Made by a program: the position numbers and the translations under genes | Shown: positions 36,430-48,860 of the stretch, one piece after another | How the letters are laid out: every line of letters starts with the position of its first letter | How positions within the stretch are numbered: position 1 is the stretch's first letter | Notes under the pieces: model-generated | The model's input: the letters and a program-made list of their open reading frames with translations, nothing else | Database searches by the model: none | Told to the model about the DNA's origin: nothing | Source: Phytoseiulus persimilis | Taxonomy: Eukaryota > Arthropoda > Arachnida > Mesostigmata > Phytoseiidae | DNA length: 64,000 nt | Assembly: GCA_037576195.1 (NCBI GenBank) | Contig: CM075102.1 | Span: forward strand, 29,260,745 to 29,324,744 | Reading direction: 5' to 3'

Positions 36430-38897
36430 AGCTGGACGGACGGAACAGACGGTCTCGCGTGAAACCATCACTTCGAAGTTGTACTCGATAATTATTGACT
36501 CTGGGTGACTCTGATGAACTCGGGGTCGATTGGTCGTCTACATCAACTTCTCACGAAAGCCTCGCAAGGAGAAACTCACAATCCCTCGTGGACTCCATGG
36601 AAAATCGACAACGTAGACATAATTCTCGAACGATAATGATTCGAAAATTCAGTCAATGTTCGCACCGAGCGACTGACCGTATCAGCCAGTCTGATATCGA
36701 GAAATATTGAGGACCTACCTAGTACATCATCTGCGTCCGAGCTGCTCCTCGAAGAATTCAGCAATGTTCGCAGGAATGATGCGAGTGCTCACATCTTTGG
36801 CTCGGTAGGACATAAGCTTCGATCTCAGGGTCCGAAATATACAGTTCTCTCTCTGACGGAGGGCCGTGCCCGTGTATGTTGCAATCCTCCAAAAGAGCAC
36901 GGGCTCGTGGAGTGCCCTCTGACTGGAGGTTATACGGAATGTACTCATTTGGTATCTTCGATAACTCATGTGACAATGAGTGGATCCATTCGCTTGCCCT
37001 CGGAAAACCCCACTTCGAAAGATACTCTGGGGATTATGTGTAGCAACGCTACGAAGTCAGCGCAGGTTTCATTGCGAAAGTTCAGTGGAGTTTGAGCGAG
37101 CTCGTATTGAGCGGATGCCCTTGAGACTTCAACACTACCTGACGGCCTGACTGACGAGATAGCCAGCAGAAAACAGTCGGCTGGCCGATCTGCTGCTTCT
37201 GTTCAGGACGGAAAACCTCGAGATGGCTCTGTGGCACGCCAGTTAGGATGGGCTCTCTGTGTTCGGAACCAGGATGCGCGTTCTGAGTGTACGATGTGGC
37301 TTCGGATAGTGGAAACTTCATTCTTGAGGCCCCAGATCAGAAAATATTCTGGTTCGGAGCCGTATGGAGATCGATATCACTCTCTCACTCTCTCTCTTTT
37401 TCTAGTCTTCACAGAGACGAAACCGGATGGGGACTCTGACGGAGTTCGTTCCTTTGTTTCGAAGTTCCAAGGCTTCAAACAGGGAGGATCAGGATTGAGA
37501 CTCCGCTGTTCTCATTCTATTCACTCCCGGAGCATGGAGAGTCTGCGACATCGAGGGTAGGGGCTTTTTACAGTCATCGGAACAGGCGAAGATTCCCGTT
37601 ACTCTTTTGGAATTCCAGAAGACATGCGCTTCACGGATCCAATCCGATTGCGGTCACACAGAGAGCTTCATGACAAGTGTCTGTTCGCGACCGAGCTTTT
37701 CGATCGACTCGTGATCAGCAGAGCATCCAGAAGCGGGGCTACCCCGGTTCCGCAGCACGTGCGTGCTTCGTTCACAATCAGGCGGAAGACGAGGGTTTTT
37801 TTCATCGGAGAGACCCGCGCTCGCAGGTGAACAACCAATCACGGGCGAGACCGGAGACTCGCAGTCTCGTAGTGCATGTGCATTGCTTCGTAAGCAGCCA
37901 GACAGTGAATACCGAGAAATTCGGAGCTGCAGAGGGCTAAAGTGCTCTGAACCTCCCGTTAGCTGGTGCTCGCTCGGAGAGAACATTAGACTACAGCCTC
38001 CATACTGCCTCATTTGTCCGCATTCAGCAAGTCACTTCTACGTTATCGTTTGGGGCGGAACGATATCCAGGTCAGTACTGCCTTTCGTTCTGGAGCATGT
38101 TATCCTCACAAGTCGATACGCAAAGCGACGAGATGCATGTTGGTCTTAGCCAGCAGCATGTCGGACCAGCAAGCAACTGCATTACTCGTTTTCATAGGCC
38201 ACAGCAGAAATTGGTTGCGAGACATTCGAAATCGAACAAGGCCGGTGCCATCAGAAATACAGATTCGATTCTAGCTTGCGGTCACGCGGTGCGGACACAG
38301 TTCCGATACACCCACATGCTCTCCAGAAGACACTCGATCGGAAAACAGTCAATCTTGAGCTCGCTCCGTCGCAGTGGGCTGGGTGCCGCGTTCTCACGCA
38401 TCCTCCCGCGGCGTCGACTCTCGTTTACAAAACGTTTGATCGGGTCACGTCTCCAAGCGTGACGATGCTACCATGAGTTCTGAACCATCAGTCTTTATCC
38501 GATGAGTTCATTCCTTCCCTCGCCCTAGTCGTGGACATCGCAACCTTCAGCTTGTTGAAGCCGATACCTCGAAACGAATCGTTCAGGAGGCACGCGGTCG
38601 GCGGTTTATTACACTAGTGATAGCGGCACCACGAGATCTCAGCTGTTCAACGTGCGTGAATACGTCTGAAACCGTCAACGGTGGCCTTGCGTGGTGTTGC
38701 GTCGTCCGAGGAGAGCCGCCGGTCATCATCTGAATAGATCGCTGAAATGAGATAGAGGGAACCTGTCCAGGAGTCTGCGGAGTTTGACGCATGCGCCGTT
38801 TCTACATTAACTCTAACCTCCTCCCTCAGGGTAAGGCCTCGTTGTGTAATTCCCTTTTGCTTTTCAGTAGTGCATTTCTGTTGGACAGCGACGCATC
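36430..38897. other. Intergenic stretch between cyclase and SLC26 starts (divergent genes)
   Basis: The cyclase (-) and SLC26 (+) genes diverge from here, so both upstream control regions should lie in this 2.5 kb. No family was recognised in the open frames, for example - strand 36758-36976 and 38583-38792. A CT-rich run occurs near 37380-37402. Confidence 0.45.
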
Positions 38898-41800
38898 ATG
38901 GATTTTTTCAAAGGGTGAGTCTTCGGAGAATAGTCATCGCATGGAATTATAGGTACAAAGTGAGTAAAACTTGTCTGCTTGCCTAAGCAACAGACAACTG
39001 TTGCTCGAGAAGGACAGAACTGTGATTATTTCCCCACCCACCCCGTGAGATGTCGTAGCCGCCTCGCCACATTTTCGGGCACTCCCACCACCTGCCTCCC
39101 ATGGAGTGATTGACACATGTGAGAGAAAATGATTGGGTGATATTCCGACGAGTATCGGAATTGCTTTGTGTGGTTGGAAAAATGTGGTTGTATTTTCTGC
39201 CATCTCCCGGTTCGCTCCTGGTATTCAACCTAGCGGAGCGGGGGAGCAGTAAAGTTGTCTAGAGGTTCGCTACGATGCCGGTTTGCGTTGAGACCGGGAT
39301 CTCTGACTATTCGATTTCGTACATCTGGTTCTGAAAAAGTACCCTCCCGCGTCTCCATCCGAAAAAAGGTACTTTCGTTCAGCTTGGTATGAAATGCGAG
39401 TCAAGTGTTCGAGCTTGGAAGAATGCGGATCGCTGTCTATGCAGAACAGATGGTGTAGATCGCGCAGACGTTTCGTTGCCGAACTCAACTTTTGATGCTC
39501 ACTGAATTCTCGCCGAACAATGAAGAGAACAGGGAACGTCCCAGTGGACAGCTTTGCCAGCCGTGACACATTGTCACTCTGGAGTGGCCACATGAGTGAT
39601 TTTAAATATCTGAGTGCTGACGTCCGCATAATTCAAGTAACAAACGAGTCGCGACCCATTCGGGTCGTTCTCCATCGAACATCTGCGATTGCTCTTTGTC
39701 AACAGGTTGTAAGAACCTTGCCTCATCAGGCTTCTCGAGATTGCATGAGAGTTCAGTTTGAGACGATCACGTCATGCGTCAGTTTCGGCTAGTCGGACTC
39801 GCTAACTACTGGAGCATCGGATTTATTTCTAGTCAGGAAAGGTTCTTGGGATGAATTCCCTGCCTCTCCGGCATTAAATGAAGAGCGAGCGCTCGAAAAT
39901 TGGAGAGTGGTGCGTCCGAATCCGTGTACCTGCTCGACGCGGCTGGAGATCACCCTGCTCGTCGTGAAACTGAAGTTGAGGGCCATTGTAGCGATCTGCA
40001 CTGAGCTTCACCGATTGCAAGTCTTCCGGAAGCGAGAATGCTCCGACTTTCCGAGGATTTTCCATTCACGCCCTTGCAAGCTGAAGCGATAAACAACATG
40101 TCGGAACTTTGAGCTCGAACGAAGATTTTCCCTGATAAACAAGCTGTACGCATCGGAGCTCAGGGTTGGGAGCAGCAGAGCGTGGAAACGCATCATCTTC
40201 GGAAATCGATACCCTAATGGTGAAAGGCACCAAACCGGCAGAAGAGTTTATCCAAGGGCCTCTTCTACCAGGGTTGGAACAGTTTCAGATCGTTTGATAC
40301 CGACCGCGCGAGAAGAGTTTTCATACAGAAGCAGAATCGTCTGTCGTGACGTTCTAGCTGGTTGACTCTGCTCCTACTTGTACTACAATCGTTCCTGTCT
40401 GTACCGGCGTTTTCTCAATGATAAGCAGCGATAACCGATCGGCGTGTTTGGTCGCATTAGTGCTCGCTAAATCGTGGCAGCACGACACTTGTTCATGTTC
40501 TCCGCAAACCCTGAGGGTGAAGTTCCCCAGAAACAGACAGCGAATCCATCTCCCTCAACGTTCAAGGGATCGTCAGCCCGCCTCGCAAGTTTCCGATCCA
40601 CATCGGAGGATTTTCCAGATTGGAGGCAGGGGGCACGTGGGCGAAGTGGGCGGAGTACGTTACTCATGACCAGCACCGGAATTACCTTGATTGCTGGTGT
40701 TTCTTTGGCCGACAGTTTACGCAGGTTTCCTACTATCACCAAGTTACGCATAAGTTCTGTCATTCGGAAACCATCGCTGGGTCTGGATTTGGCCGCGATT
40801 CCGGCCAAAAGTGAATTTGGTCAGGCACCTGCCCTCGGATTTGATCTCCTCCCAGGCAATTTGGAACTCAATTGGAAATTGACGTGACTCAATGAACAGC
40901 AAAAGGTCTCCGATCTGTTAGTAGGAAGAACTCTGAGCGTCTGGCTTCTTCCGGAGAAACCTCTTGCCTGGATTGTGTTCCGATTTGCTCATCCGACCTC
41001 GAGTCTCGTGGCATCGCCCGGGTTCGGGCCCAGGGCGCGACTGCGATTCAACGGGGTGTGTTTGCGTCAGATGTCGATGAGTAGTGTTTCCGTTCACGAA
41101 GCGTTCGAGATTCAATCGAATTCGACGATACTGAATGCGTCTCGAGCGTTTTACGCGCACAGTTTTGGTCAGAGATAAGATGACTTCATGAATTATCTAT
41201 CACGGCACAACTGTCGGGATGGAAGCCACTTGCGCTGCGGAAGAACTCTTGGCCCAGTTCTGACGGACATTCCTGTCGGTCTTCGATTAGTTTCCGCGTT
41301 GAGTGACTAGCGAGCGCAAGACAGAATCTCGTAGGATTCGCTCCAGATTGAACAGGTGGCCGACATTCCAAGTCTGTCAAGTTCACTCTTGACCTGTGTT
41401 GTTTCGAAGACGGCCGGGAGGAGCGGCAGATTTTTTGAATACATGACGCGTGTGATGGTCCAGCATGGAAAATAGACACACCCGAAGGGCGGCACGGGAA
41501 GTGAGCCGGTGTCTATCGTTGGATCTGAAGTTTGCTGAGAGACTTGAGCGATGTGCTGATGGTGTTGATGGACACCAAACTGGAGCAGCGTAGCTATTGA
41601 GCCTCACAACCTGCATGAAGGAGCAGCGGAATTTCGCTGTTGCTGATCTCGCGCATGTGGTTGAGCTCGGCCCTGGACCTACGCGCATGAGTGCGCTGAC
41701 AGGAGCATTGTCAGAGCCAAGCCGTCGTCATGCTTTTCGGGTGAGTAACTCCTCTGAGTGAAACGTCATGGCCCTCAACTAGCGTCCGAAGTTGAAGGTC

Positions 41801-44800
41801 TCGCTGGAGTTCTGCGGCTTCGCAGCTCTCCAGACCCCGGAGCAGACTAATGCAGTTCGTGCAAAACATTCTGCCCAGCCGCTCAACATCTACAAGATAA
41901 AGCTTTGTGTCCCTGATTTAGAGACGGAACCGGTCCCCTGTTCGGCCGAGCAGGAAGTATGTGCCTGAGAGACGCAAATATAAGCAGCGTAATCACGCTC
42001 CTGTGTTCTGGGCTGCCAACGACAGTCTCAACTGAAATTCAGGCTCGGATATTTTTGATAAACCACGATGACCATATCCGGAGGCTGCTCCATATGCAAT
42101 CCATTGCCCCGATGAACCGAAGAACAGTTCAGATCTCGATCATAATTTAATGAGAGGAATGCCTCAAGATAGCTCAAGTAACAGGTTATCAAGTTCAACC
42201 CTGAGTTCAACCCTCCTCTCATGAGCCCCGTGATTCCCTCGTTCCCCTTTGTTCTGGGCCGAATCTGAACCATAATTTCGAATGCTTTCGACTCCCTGTA
42301 TGGATTGATTTCGGCGTGATCGCGACGCGAAACCTTGGCTCTCCCTCAAGATCCTCCAGATGTCCTCGAAAACCGAATGAAAAACAAGTAAACAATGCAA
42401 CACTCGAAAAGTTATTGACCAGAGGGATTAGCTGTGTAGAATCCGCGCTGGTTGCCTCAAACCAGTCGAATATTCTGGAGCAACGGAGTGCTCAGAGTGC
42501 AGTGTCTTCGCTGTGATTCCGAATTTTCGTTCAAGAGAGTATTTGTTCATTTGCAGAGCTGACAACAAGGCCTTCGAGAAGGACGGAGACAGCGCACGGA
42601 GTAGTCCAGACAGCGGCAACTCCAGACCGATATACACGAAACCCTCGTTTGACTCGCGGTTTGGAGAGATTCCCAAAGGTAACTCATACGACTCACAGGT
42701 CGTAAGAATTGGCGCTGAATGTGACAAGTGGTAATGCCTGCGCGGACAACTGCTCTCGCTACGAAAGCGACTGCCCGACTGTTACGTTTTCGACGCGGAT
42801 TCCGTTCTCGGGGCGCCACATGGCGGCTCACATTGAATTTAAGTGTTCCATCCGAACTTTTGGAGAGTGATGAATGTTACAAACTCGGACCTACGGATGA
42901 AATCGAATGTGAACCTCATCGTGTCCAACATCTGAAGGAGCGTTCAGGAGCGGGCGCCAGCGGCGCGGGGAGTTGTCGGGACTCCAGTGGTTTCCTGTGG
43001 ATTCCAGCGGAATCTGGGACCCTGTAGCTGGGGACCAACATCTGTGGAAATATCCTGAATGCGGGTCCCTGAATAATACATGGGCTCCGGATTTGGACTC
43101 CTTGCTACTTCATCGCAAATTGATCTCCGCGGCTCCGTCGGATGAACCTCCTGCGAGACTGGGAGTGTTTCCGCGCCTTGCGAGCCATGGAGTCGGTTCT
43201 GTTGGAAGGAGAACTCGTGAGGCGGAGAGGAAACGCTCACCACAGACCCACAGTGTCTCAGACGTCAATTAGATAGAGACGTGTTGGAAAGCGCCAACCA
43301 CTTTCGACCGCGAATCGCGGACAACGAATAGGACGTAATGCGCCCATCTCCGCGACAGCCAATCATTGCCACCTGAGGCGAACCGAGCTGCGTGAGCGCC
43401 CATTAGCCCGAGAGCCGATGAGAAGGCGCACCCGTTAAGCGCATCTAATCGGAAGACTCTGCGGTCAGGAGCATTCCGATACAAGAAAACCGATCCACAC
43501 AAATTCCTCAAGCAATGAGCCAGGGTTGGATGCTTGCTCAATTACAGCAACGGATTGGGGCTCCCCGAACCCTCCGGAAACCGCATACGATCTGGGCGAA
43601 TCCGCTTGATTGTTCGTTGCGATAATCGGTAGTTGGGATGGTGGGCCGGATTCAATGAAACTGTTTCCGTAGTGATCCAGCCGGCTGCTCTCATCTGTGC
43701 CCACAATATGCTCTGGCCTCAAGTTGGTTTTGATCTCAAGCGACCTGCATCATGGAATCATGTTCTGAGCTCGTTTCGAATCCTTCATTTCCTCTAGAAT
43801 TGTCTACCCGATGCTGACGGCTCGGTCGCCTCGCTTCCGGGGCCAAAACATGTTGAGTTTGCGAGTGCGGGTCGTTTCGGAAATTTGGAAACGCGGCGGC
43901 GACTCCCTGGATGTTTCCTGATAACCCAGAATCATGTCGATTCAACTCTCAGAGCGGTCTTGGTCGCGAATTCTCGTCTGATTCCTGCCCTGGCTGAACG
44001 TCGCCGAGGCGTTGTTCCGAAGCTGCCATTTGCGAGCGACTTTCTCCCGTTTCCTTGACCGATCTTGAAGAAGCGTTTTTTCCTCTCGCATTCGAGTACT
44101 AATCGAGTGATGCCCGCCTTAAGTGGCGACTTGGGTCGGATGTTCTCGGCGGCTGGTGACATTACGTTGAGCTGGTGGACCAAACGCGCAACGAGGGGGT
44201 AGGCGCTACGTCTCCTGCAGCGGCCCTGGATCTGTTTCTGAGCGGATTCAAGGAGACCAGATTCGATTAAACTCCTGCACAGATTGACCTTCCGGGAAAG
44301 ATCCTGCGGCCGCTCAGGCAACCAATGGAACTGTTGGAAAGCGTGCGGTTGAAAAGGAATTTCGCTAGCTGTTGCAGTCGCCAATAGTTCTTGATGAGTC
44401 CCCATGATGGCCCGTCTAGTCCAATACTTCTCAAACCACCCAGACTCATCGACCCCCTGGGTGTTGGAATCACCTCCGTGACCCAAAAAAATACGAGAAG
44501 ATCGATCCCGCAGTCACCTGCGTAGCCCCCGAAAATTATGGTCAGATCGGCCCCGGAATAACTTCGGGCGTCGACCCACAAGGGTCATTGAGGTATTGAG
44601 CGTCTCTCGCAACCCCTCGAACGGGACTTCCCTCTTTCGGCCGCAGCTCGAAGCACTGCCTTTGACGATGCTCTTTGAATGGGGTTCCACAAAGTTCCTT
44701 TCGAGTGTTAGAGGTTCTCCTGCAAATGATTTCTCGTTTATGCGCACCCAAGCTCCCCTATGACAGTTCGGGCCATCATTCTACGCCAGGTTGCTCATTA

Positions 44801-47387
44801 CAGGTCTCTCCATAACATGTGCTTCGTGATATTCATATCATACCGAGGGCTATATCGTGAATTTGACCGGAATGATTTTGTGCAGGCAAACGGAACGTTG
44901 CTGGCGCTGTCAAAAGAGCGGTCTTCAATAATGTTGGTGTGGAAAACGCTAAGAGATCCCTCCTCGGGCTCTTCCCCATCCTCAGCTGGGTGGCCAGTTA
45001 TAATCTCAAGGAGGACGTGATTCCAGACCTGCTGGCCGGAATAACCCTCGCCATATTCCACGTGCCCCAAGGTAGAGTACGAAGAAGACGACAATGTACA
45101 GGTCAGCCCGTTGCCGCGCTGGACGAATGTTAAAATGCCGATGGGAGGATCGGAAAACAGGCAGCGTATCTAATCGGACAACGTTCTATCCAGCGTTCGG
45201 GTATGCTCTGATTGTTGGAGTCCCAGCAGTGAATGGACTCTACACAGCCATGTTTCCGATGGTCATGTACATATTACTCGGAACTTCGCGGCACAACTCC
45301 ATCGGGGCGTTTGCAGTGGTTTGTATAATGACGTCCCAAGTCGTGATCAAGACTCGAGCGACTCTCGATGTCCCCGACGACATGATTGTGAACGTCACGA
45401 CGGCCACCTCGCTTATGACAGGAGTCTATCTCCTGATTTTCGGGTTGCTGAAGCTTGGGGGACTGAGCGTGTTCCTGAGCGACCAGTTCGTGTCTGGTTT
45501 CACCGCGGGAGTCTCAGTTCACATCGGTTCATCGCAACTTGGGGGCCTCTTCGGCTTCAAAGTTGATCACTTCTCAGGAGCGTTCCTGTTGGTCAAGGTG
45601 AGTTTTCGCTGCATCTTATGCGTCGAAACACGCTGAGCTCACGAGCCTCGTCTGTACCTGGGGGCCCGCATCCTCTCAGCTTCATTACAAATTTGCTCGG
45701 AACGCTCCGATTTTCAGACGTATCACAACTTTTTCACCCGATTTCTGACGGAGACTCACGTGCCGACGCTCGTGTTCGCGGTCACAGCCGTGCTCATCAT
45801 TCTCGCCGTAAAGCTCTTCATCGACCCATACTTGCTCCGGAAGATCCGGATGCCGTTCCCAATCGAAATGATAATGGTCATTCTTTCAATCGTGATTTCG
45901 AAGCAGCTCGACCTCAAAAGCAAGAACTTCAAAGTCGTCGAGAACATCCCGCATGTGTGAGTATTCCACCTTGAACCCGAAGAAAGCCTCATATTTGTCT
46001 CGACTGGGGCCGCGCTAGTCCTCGTTGGGAAGCGTGAGACTTTGGGAGACATCTTAGGTTCAAGCGCTTTCTTCGTCAATTAGGTTGCCGGTGCCGACAT
46101 TGCCCATCATAAGCAGCGCGTTGTTCCAAGCTGTGGTCATCGACGCGCTCGCTATCGCCGTAGTTTCTGTCACCATCGACATCTCTCTCGGACGGATTTG
46201 GGCCAGGGAAAACGGCTACCAGATCAGTGCGAACCAGGAGCTGTTCGCAGTCGGGGCGTCCAACCTCTTCGGAGCTTTCTTCGGTTGCTTCCCGGTCGGG
46301 GCGTCCGTGCCGAGGAGTTCCCTCCAGTTCCTCGCTGGAGGGCGCACACAGGTACGTGGAGTGCTGGGATTTCTCCGAAAAATTCACTGATCAGATCCAT
46401 CAAAAATATCTGTCAGACCTACAGCTCATCAACGACGATTGTTTTCCCAACAGTTTGTCAGCGTGGTCAACGTCGCCCTGATCGCGATTACGATCCTGGC
46501 CCTCGGACCGCTGCTGGAGCAAATTCCGACCGTCATCCTCTCGGCAATCATCGTCGTGTCTCTGAAAAAGATTTTCATGCAAGTCCGCGATTTCAAGAAC
46601 TTCTGGGCAATCTCGAAGATCGATGGGGTGAGTGAGACCTAGCTTCCATTGAAACCTTCACCGATTTGAGTCATGATCTCTGATCGCCATTCGAAGAGCA
46701 AGCTTCCACCCTGAAATTTGAGCCCGATGAACAACGCTATCCCCCTTCCAGCACGTTTGGCTCGTCACCTTCTTCGCGACTGTGATTCTGAACGTCCAGC
46801 TGGGTCTCATCTGCGGGGTAATCTTCTCGCTGCTCACCTTGGTTTTCAAGATTCAGATGCCCAAGACCTTCTTGATGGGTACCATACCGAACACGGACTT
46901 CTACGTTCCTCTAAAACTGTATCTTGAAGCGATTGAGATCCCGGGCGTTAAGATTTTCCATTTCGGCGGACCCCTGCATTTTGGCAACGCCGAGTTCTTC
47001 CGAACAGAGCTCGGACGTCGGACAAACATCGACGGCCACAGGTATGCGAATCCGATCGCGGAGGACACCAAGCACAACGACAGCGCGGACGTCGTTTGGA
47101 GACCGGCTCAACAGGGGAAGGCGAAAACCATAATCCTGGATTTCAGTATGATAACTTTCGTGGACGGCACATCGGCTCAGGTACTGAAAGAGGTCGTGGA
47201 CTCGTATCAGAAGCTGGGCATCACCATCTGCATAGCGAGCATCACACCGGCTGTCTATTCGCTGTTGCGGAAAGCAGGAGTCTCTGACGTCGTATTGGAA
47301 GCAAACTTTTTCCCCACAATCCACGATGCTGTCATGTTCGTCACCCAGGAGCTCTCAACTCCCATGAAGGTCACCGTCGTCGAGTGA
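38898..47387 (+). CDS. SLC26 family anion exchanger (sulfate permease with STAS domain), complete
   Basis: Exons: 38898-38914 (first exon a) or 41730-41740 (first exon b), then 42557-42678, 44886-45071, 45194-45597, 45718-45956, 46084-46351, 46454-46627 and 46752-47387 (TGA). With exon a this is 2046 nt, about 681 residues. The N-terminus contains SRPIYTKPSFDSRF, the RP-(I/V)-(Y/F) signature of SLC26 proteins. The transmembrane region opens with DVIPDLLAGITLAIFHVPQ and includes GVPAVNGLYTAMFPMVMY, the sulfate-transporter signature, then repeated hydrophobic helices to about residue 500. A C-terminal STAS domain (about 528-678) follows, with a charged insert and motif IILDFSMITFVDGTSAQ. SLC26 proteins exchange sulfate, chloride, bicarbonate or oxalate at the plasma membrane. 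The subfamily is not resolvable here (A5/A6-like by general feel). The short exons were accepted because phase 2 at the start exon and phase 1 at 42678 match exactly. Confidence 0.93.
38915..42556 (+). other. First intron of SLC26, no other gene recognised
   Basis: Donor GTGAGTCTT at 38915 and acceptor TTTGCAG ending at 42556. Several long frames on both strands (for example around 40470-40890 and 41190-41690) have no recognisable domain, and some may be decayed transposon sequence. Alternative exon b sits at 41730. Confidence 0.5.
41730..41740 (+). other. Alternative first coding exon (b) of the SLC26 gene
   Basis: ATGCTTTTCGG followed by donor GTGAGTAAC. It ends in phase 2, as does exon a at 38898-38914 (ATG, Asp-Phe-Phe-Lys, GG|GTGAGT). 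Both would splice to the acceptor at 42555-42556 and read on as Gly-Ala-Asp-Asn-Lys. The proteins would differ only in the first few residues (MDFFKG or MLFG). RNA evidence is lacking. Confidence 0.4.
42679..44885 (+). other. Intron of SLC26, repeat-bearing
   Basis: Donor GTAACTCAT and acceptor TTGTGCAG. No gene was recognised. It carries a short array of the 45-bp minisatellite at 44445-44570. Confidence 0.6.
44445..44570. repeat. 45-bp minisatellite, copy array 2 (2-3 units)
   Basis: Three diverged units share the pattern ATCGACCCC / GATCGATCCCGCAGTCACC / GGTCAGATCGGCCCCGGAA, spaced about 45 bases. The orientation is the same as at 47923 and 52985. It lies inside an SLC26 intron. Confidence 0.6.
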
Positions 47388-47505
47388 TTGGGGGAGGAAT
47401 CCGATTCGAGAACATATGGGGCGCTTTCTCGGAACCCAGTCGGTGCATGTTGATCTCAGAGCTTGCTCCACTCGACCGGAGCCTAGGCCTTCCAAAGATC
47501 CGCAG

Positions 47506-48540
47506 AGGGCCTGCCGGGATAAGCGCCCCACTAGAAAAATTCGATTTTTGAAAACTTAAAATGCTCATATCTCGAGAACCAGTGGAGCTACAGCGCCGTT
47601 AAAACAACCGTTGTGAAGCTCATTTCAAGGGCCATCGAACGCTGTAGCGGGTCCCGGAAGCCATTTTTCTAGTCGAGGAAAATGAAAAAGTTGGTTGGTT
47701 TACCCGGGAGGAGAAGGCTGACCACTTCCTCAGATATCGCTGAAAGTACTCCTATCCATCGTCTACTCGCAGGGCAAGTTTCATCCCGATCCGAGTTTGC
47801 GGGGCCGAGATATCAACAGTTGAACATCTGCGATGAAGTGGTTTCCCCCCCCAGGACTCGCTTGAAACCCAGCATAAAAATGGATAGAAGTCATCGAATC
47901 GAGTCATCTTTCTGGAAATCATGGTCAGATCGATCGAAATGACCCTCCCAGACTCGTCAAAGTATGCTCAGATTGGTCCCAGGATCACCCTTCCAGACAT
48001 GGAAAAGTGTGCTCAGATTGGTCCCAGAATCACCTTACCAGACTTGGAAAAGTCTGATCAGATTGGTCCCGAAATCACTCCGATCGACCCTCAGAAGTAT
48101 GGTCAGTGAGTCAGTATGGTCAGGGACCAATCTGAGCATACTTTTCCGAGTCTGGGAGGGGTGATGCCGGGAACGATCTGGGGAAAAAACGCTTCATCGC
48201 CGATGTTCAACTGTTGATATCTCGGCCCCGCAAACTCGGATCGGGATGAAACTTGCCCTGCGAGTAGACCATGGATGGGAGTACTTTCAGCGATATCTGA
48301 GAAAGTGGTCAGCCTTCTCCTTCCGGGTAAACCAACCAAATTTTTCATTTTCCTCGACTAGGAAAGTGTTTTCCGGGACCCGCTGCCTGCAGCGTTCGAT
48401 AGCCCTTGAAAAGAGCTTCACAACGTTCTTTTTATCGGCGCTGTAACTCCTCTGGTTCTCGAGATATGAGAATTTTAAGTTTTCAAAAATCGTTTTTTTT
48501 TGGTGGGGCCGATTCCTTCCATGTTATCCCGGCAGGCCCT
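47506..48540. mobile_element. Foldback-type element with ~350-base inverted arms
   Basis: The left arm 47506-47850 and right arm 48180-48540 are reverse complements with modest divergence. The ends read AGGGCCTGCCGGGATAA and, inverted, TTATCCCGGCAGGCCCT. Shared internal blocks include GATTTTTGAAAACTTAAAAT, GTTGGTTTACCCGG and GGCCGAGATATCAACAGTTG (each matched by its complement). The central 330 bases hold four 45-base minisatellite units (47923-48106). Frames in the arms are mirror images and not genes. No transposase is present, so it would be non-autonomous. It starts 118 bases after the SLC26 stop. A target-site duplication is not clear. Confidence 0.8.
47923..48106. repeat. 45-bp minisatellite, copy array 3 (4 units) in the foldback loop
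   Basis: One 43-base and three 45-base units of the form GCTCAGATTGGTCCCAGAAT, CACCTTACCAGACTTGGAAAA, GT(G/C)T. They run open in frame as a 15-residue peptide repeat. Confidence 0.8.
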
Positions 48541-48852
48541 TATCCCGTGAAGTAGGATCCGCGGATCTCTGCAGAACGGATCGGCAAAGTGACTCTTACT
48601 GTTTCCAGCTCATAGCTACCAAATAGACTCGCAACACGCTGTCCTCGAGGCGTGGTTCAGTGCATCTCCTTTTCATAACTTGATATGGGGGAGCAGTGAG
48701 AGAAGGAAAGCCAAGTACATACTTTATGAGCGCTTGCATTCATGTGGCAACTCGCCAAATGAACGCATTGTTTAATTTACTGTAAAAGAACAATACAATG
48801 AACTATGTACATCACAAAGCGAGTTAGGGAACTCTTGAGAGGGCTGTATCCT

Positions 48853-48860
48853 ATCATTAC
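48853..48860. repeat. Target-site duplication, left copy
   Basis: ATCATTAC directly before the left end of the hAT element; the identical octamer follows its right end at 50253-50260. Confidence 0.85.

Noticed and set aside
39160-39300. Second tRNA-like (B-box) segment on the - strand
   Set aside because: GGTTGAATACC lacks the conserved C of the B box, and no A box or foldable cloverleaf was seen.
41383-41688. 101-residue - strand frame in the SLC26 intron
   Set aside because: Low-complexity Ser/Arg composition, no motif, and no splice support.
47682-48348. Two similar proteins beginning MKKLVG / MKNLVG in opposite orientations
   Set aside because: They are the two arms of one inverted repeat read on opposite strands, not genes.
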